Below are positions 63,001 through 64,000 of a DNA stretch of 64,000 nucleotides, piece by piece. The translations under genes were made by a program, and so were the position numbers. Origin of the DNA: Nageia nagi (lineage: Eukaryota; Pinophyta); NCBI GenBank assembly GCA_050084985.1, contig JBITNC010000001.1:105648001-105712000 (forward strand). Reading direction: 5' to 3'. How positions within the stretch are numbered: the first letter of the stretch is position 1; the number at the start of each line of letters is the position of its first letter. The notes below the pieces were generated by a model that was not told the origin of the DNA, did no database searches, and was given only the letters and a program-made list of their open reading frames with translations.

Positions 63001-63744
63001 ATAAATTAATGAAAGAAAAAATATAATACTATAACCCTAAAAAATAGTGATCACTCTAGTCTTTCATTCACGGTCAACCCATATACCACTAATAGCCAAA
63101 TATTAAATCCTATAGAACAACCATCCTTAAATAAAGAAACCTTACAACCTCACTTTTAACTTCATAAGAAAAAATATTCTATTAATATAAAAAATGATAA
63201 TATCCATGGGGGTATAAAGGGTAAACATGCCCTAAGAGTGATCCTGATTACATTGGTCGATCTTTTATTCATACTACACAAGTTGTTAGTTTTAAAATAA
63301 AATATAAATTTACTTATTATATTACTTCATCTACTTTTATGATGTTATAGGAATATATTTATAATATATCATATGGAAATAATATTTTTTATCTAATAAG
63401 GATAATAGTCAAAGAGGCTCACCATGATGTATCATCATATATTCTTTGATTCATAACTTCTCTATCATTTTGAAGTGTAAGAAGGTATTGAATGGGTAAT
63501 GGGTGGTATTAAATATATGTACCATTGAAAATTTGAATATATTGATAAATATCTCATACATTTCATCATTCTTGATATCTCTATAGTAACTAAACTTGTC
63601 AACATTCCCTTATTTTTTACCTTGCTATATTTTCTAGGGTGGCTTTAAGAAAAGATAATAGTTTTCTTTACAATCTATGCAATATTTAATTACTTGCTTG
63701 TTATGAGGACTAGCACATTTATGTTTCAAAATATATGCAATACT
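60096..63744. other. AT-rich region, no gene recognised
   Basis: If the LTR at 59132-60095 is real this is its interior, but I see no gag or pol motif. A minisatellite-like run lies at 60380-60610. Confidence 0.45.
60380..60610. repeat. Degenerate tandem repeat with CACTTCAATCTTGATCTATC words
   Basis: About four imperfect units contain TTGATCTATCTATA and GGAGGTTACTCACACTT. Similar words occur at 59050-59110. Confidence 0.6.
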
Positions 63745-64000
63745 TTATTAATGCTCTTTTGGAATTGAACAATTGGATGTTAAGATAGATTTCCTCATAG
63801 GTATTTGGAGGAGGATATTTACATGCAACAACATGAAGGTTTTGATGTAAAAGTTAAAGAACATTGTATATGTAAATTGAAAAAGAGATTGTATGGCCTT
63901 AAATAAGATCCTAGTAAATGGTATCTTAAGTTTTACACATTCATGGGAACTCAAAAATTTACTAGATGTCAATCTTATCATTATGTGTATTTCAAGATAA
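63745..64000 (+). pseudogene. Ty1/copia reverse transcriptase fragment, cut by the window end
   Basis: The reading E-Q-L-D-V-K-x-x-F-L-x-G (63768-63806), then after a one-base frame change L-E-E-D-I-Y-M-Q-Q-H-E-G-F, C-K-L-K-K-R-L-Y-G-L-K and K-F-T-R-C-Q-S is the classic copia RT N-terminal half. One TAA stands where Gln of L-K-Q is expected, near 63903. It is distinct in sequence from C1-C3 and continues beyond the window. Confidence 0.88.

Overview
This window is plant nuclear DNA. It is AT-rich, has no intact cellular gene, and is packed with LTR retrotransposons, a LINE relic, microsatellites and one decayed pentatricopeptide-repeat (PPR) gene. The lineages seen (Ty1/copia with initiator-Met primer sites, Tat-like Ty3/gypsy with a second RNase H, land-plant PPR with E motifs) fit a large-genome seed plant. 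A gymnosperm is my guess, but nothing here proves it.

Layout, left to right. 1-2035: 3' end of a decayed LINE (+ strand). 2231-5815: a complete, small LTR element on the - strand (LTRs 2236-2984 and 5054-5810, target duplication AATAC) whose interior holds one decayed ORF of unknown family and no pol. 5936-14503: Ty1/copia element C1 (+), LTRs 5941-6436 and 13991-14498, target duplication ATATT, heavily decayed. 15720-24576: Ty1/copia element C2 (-), same family, LTRs 15725-16215 and 24081-24571, target duplication TATTT, nearly identical LTRs and therefore recent. It has an eight-copy minisatellite behind pol and a host-like DNA segment in its leader. 25627-32571: a 3.2 kb AT-rich block present twice in direct orientation. 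35321-43108: Ty3/gypsy element G1 (+) with one LTR, gag, protease, an extra RNase H placed before RT, RT, a damaged native RNase H, and integrase. 43109-47853: a 5'-truncated Ty1/copia element C3 (-) with a 2.4 kb repeat-rich LTR. 48363-52267: the 3' half of a second gypsy copy, G2 (+), interrupted by a 90-base N gap, with an unrecognised ORF after integrase and a long 3' LTR. 52268-54560: PPR relic with a repeated E motif. 54561-64000: AT-rich DNA, a candidate LTR (59132-60095), and a copia RT fragment running off the right edge.

The strongest observation is that the LTR of copia element C3 and the LTRs of gypsy elements G1/G2 share several hundred bases of collinear sequence in the same orientation relative to transcription. 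That sequence is a repeated module rich in ATGATGTCAT and GATGAGGTCAGC motifs. LTRs of different superfamilies should be unrelated, so this suggests transfer of a regulatory module. The second is the gypsy domain order: an RNase H with all four catalytic acidic residues lies upstream of RT, while the usual gypsy RNase H has lost its first catalytic Asp.

No tRNA, rRNA, CRISPR or intact host gene was found. All coding regions listed are broken. Functions are assigned by reading conserved motifs by eye; no database search was possible.
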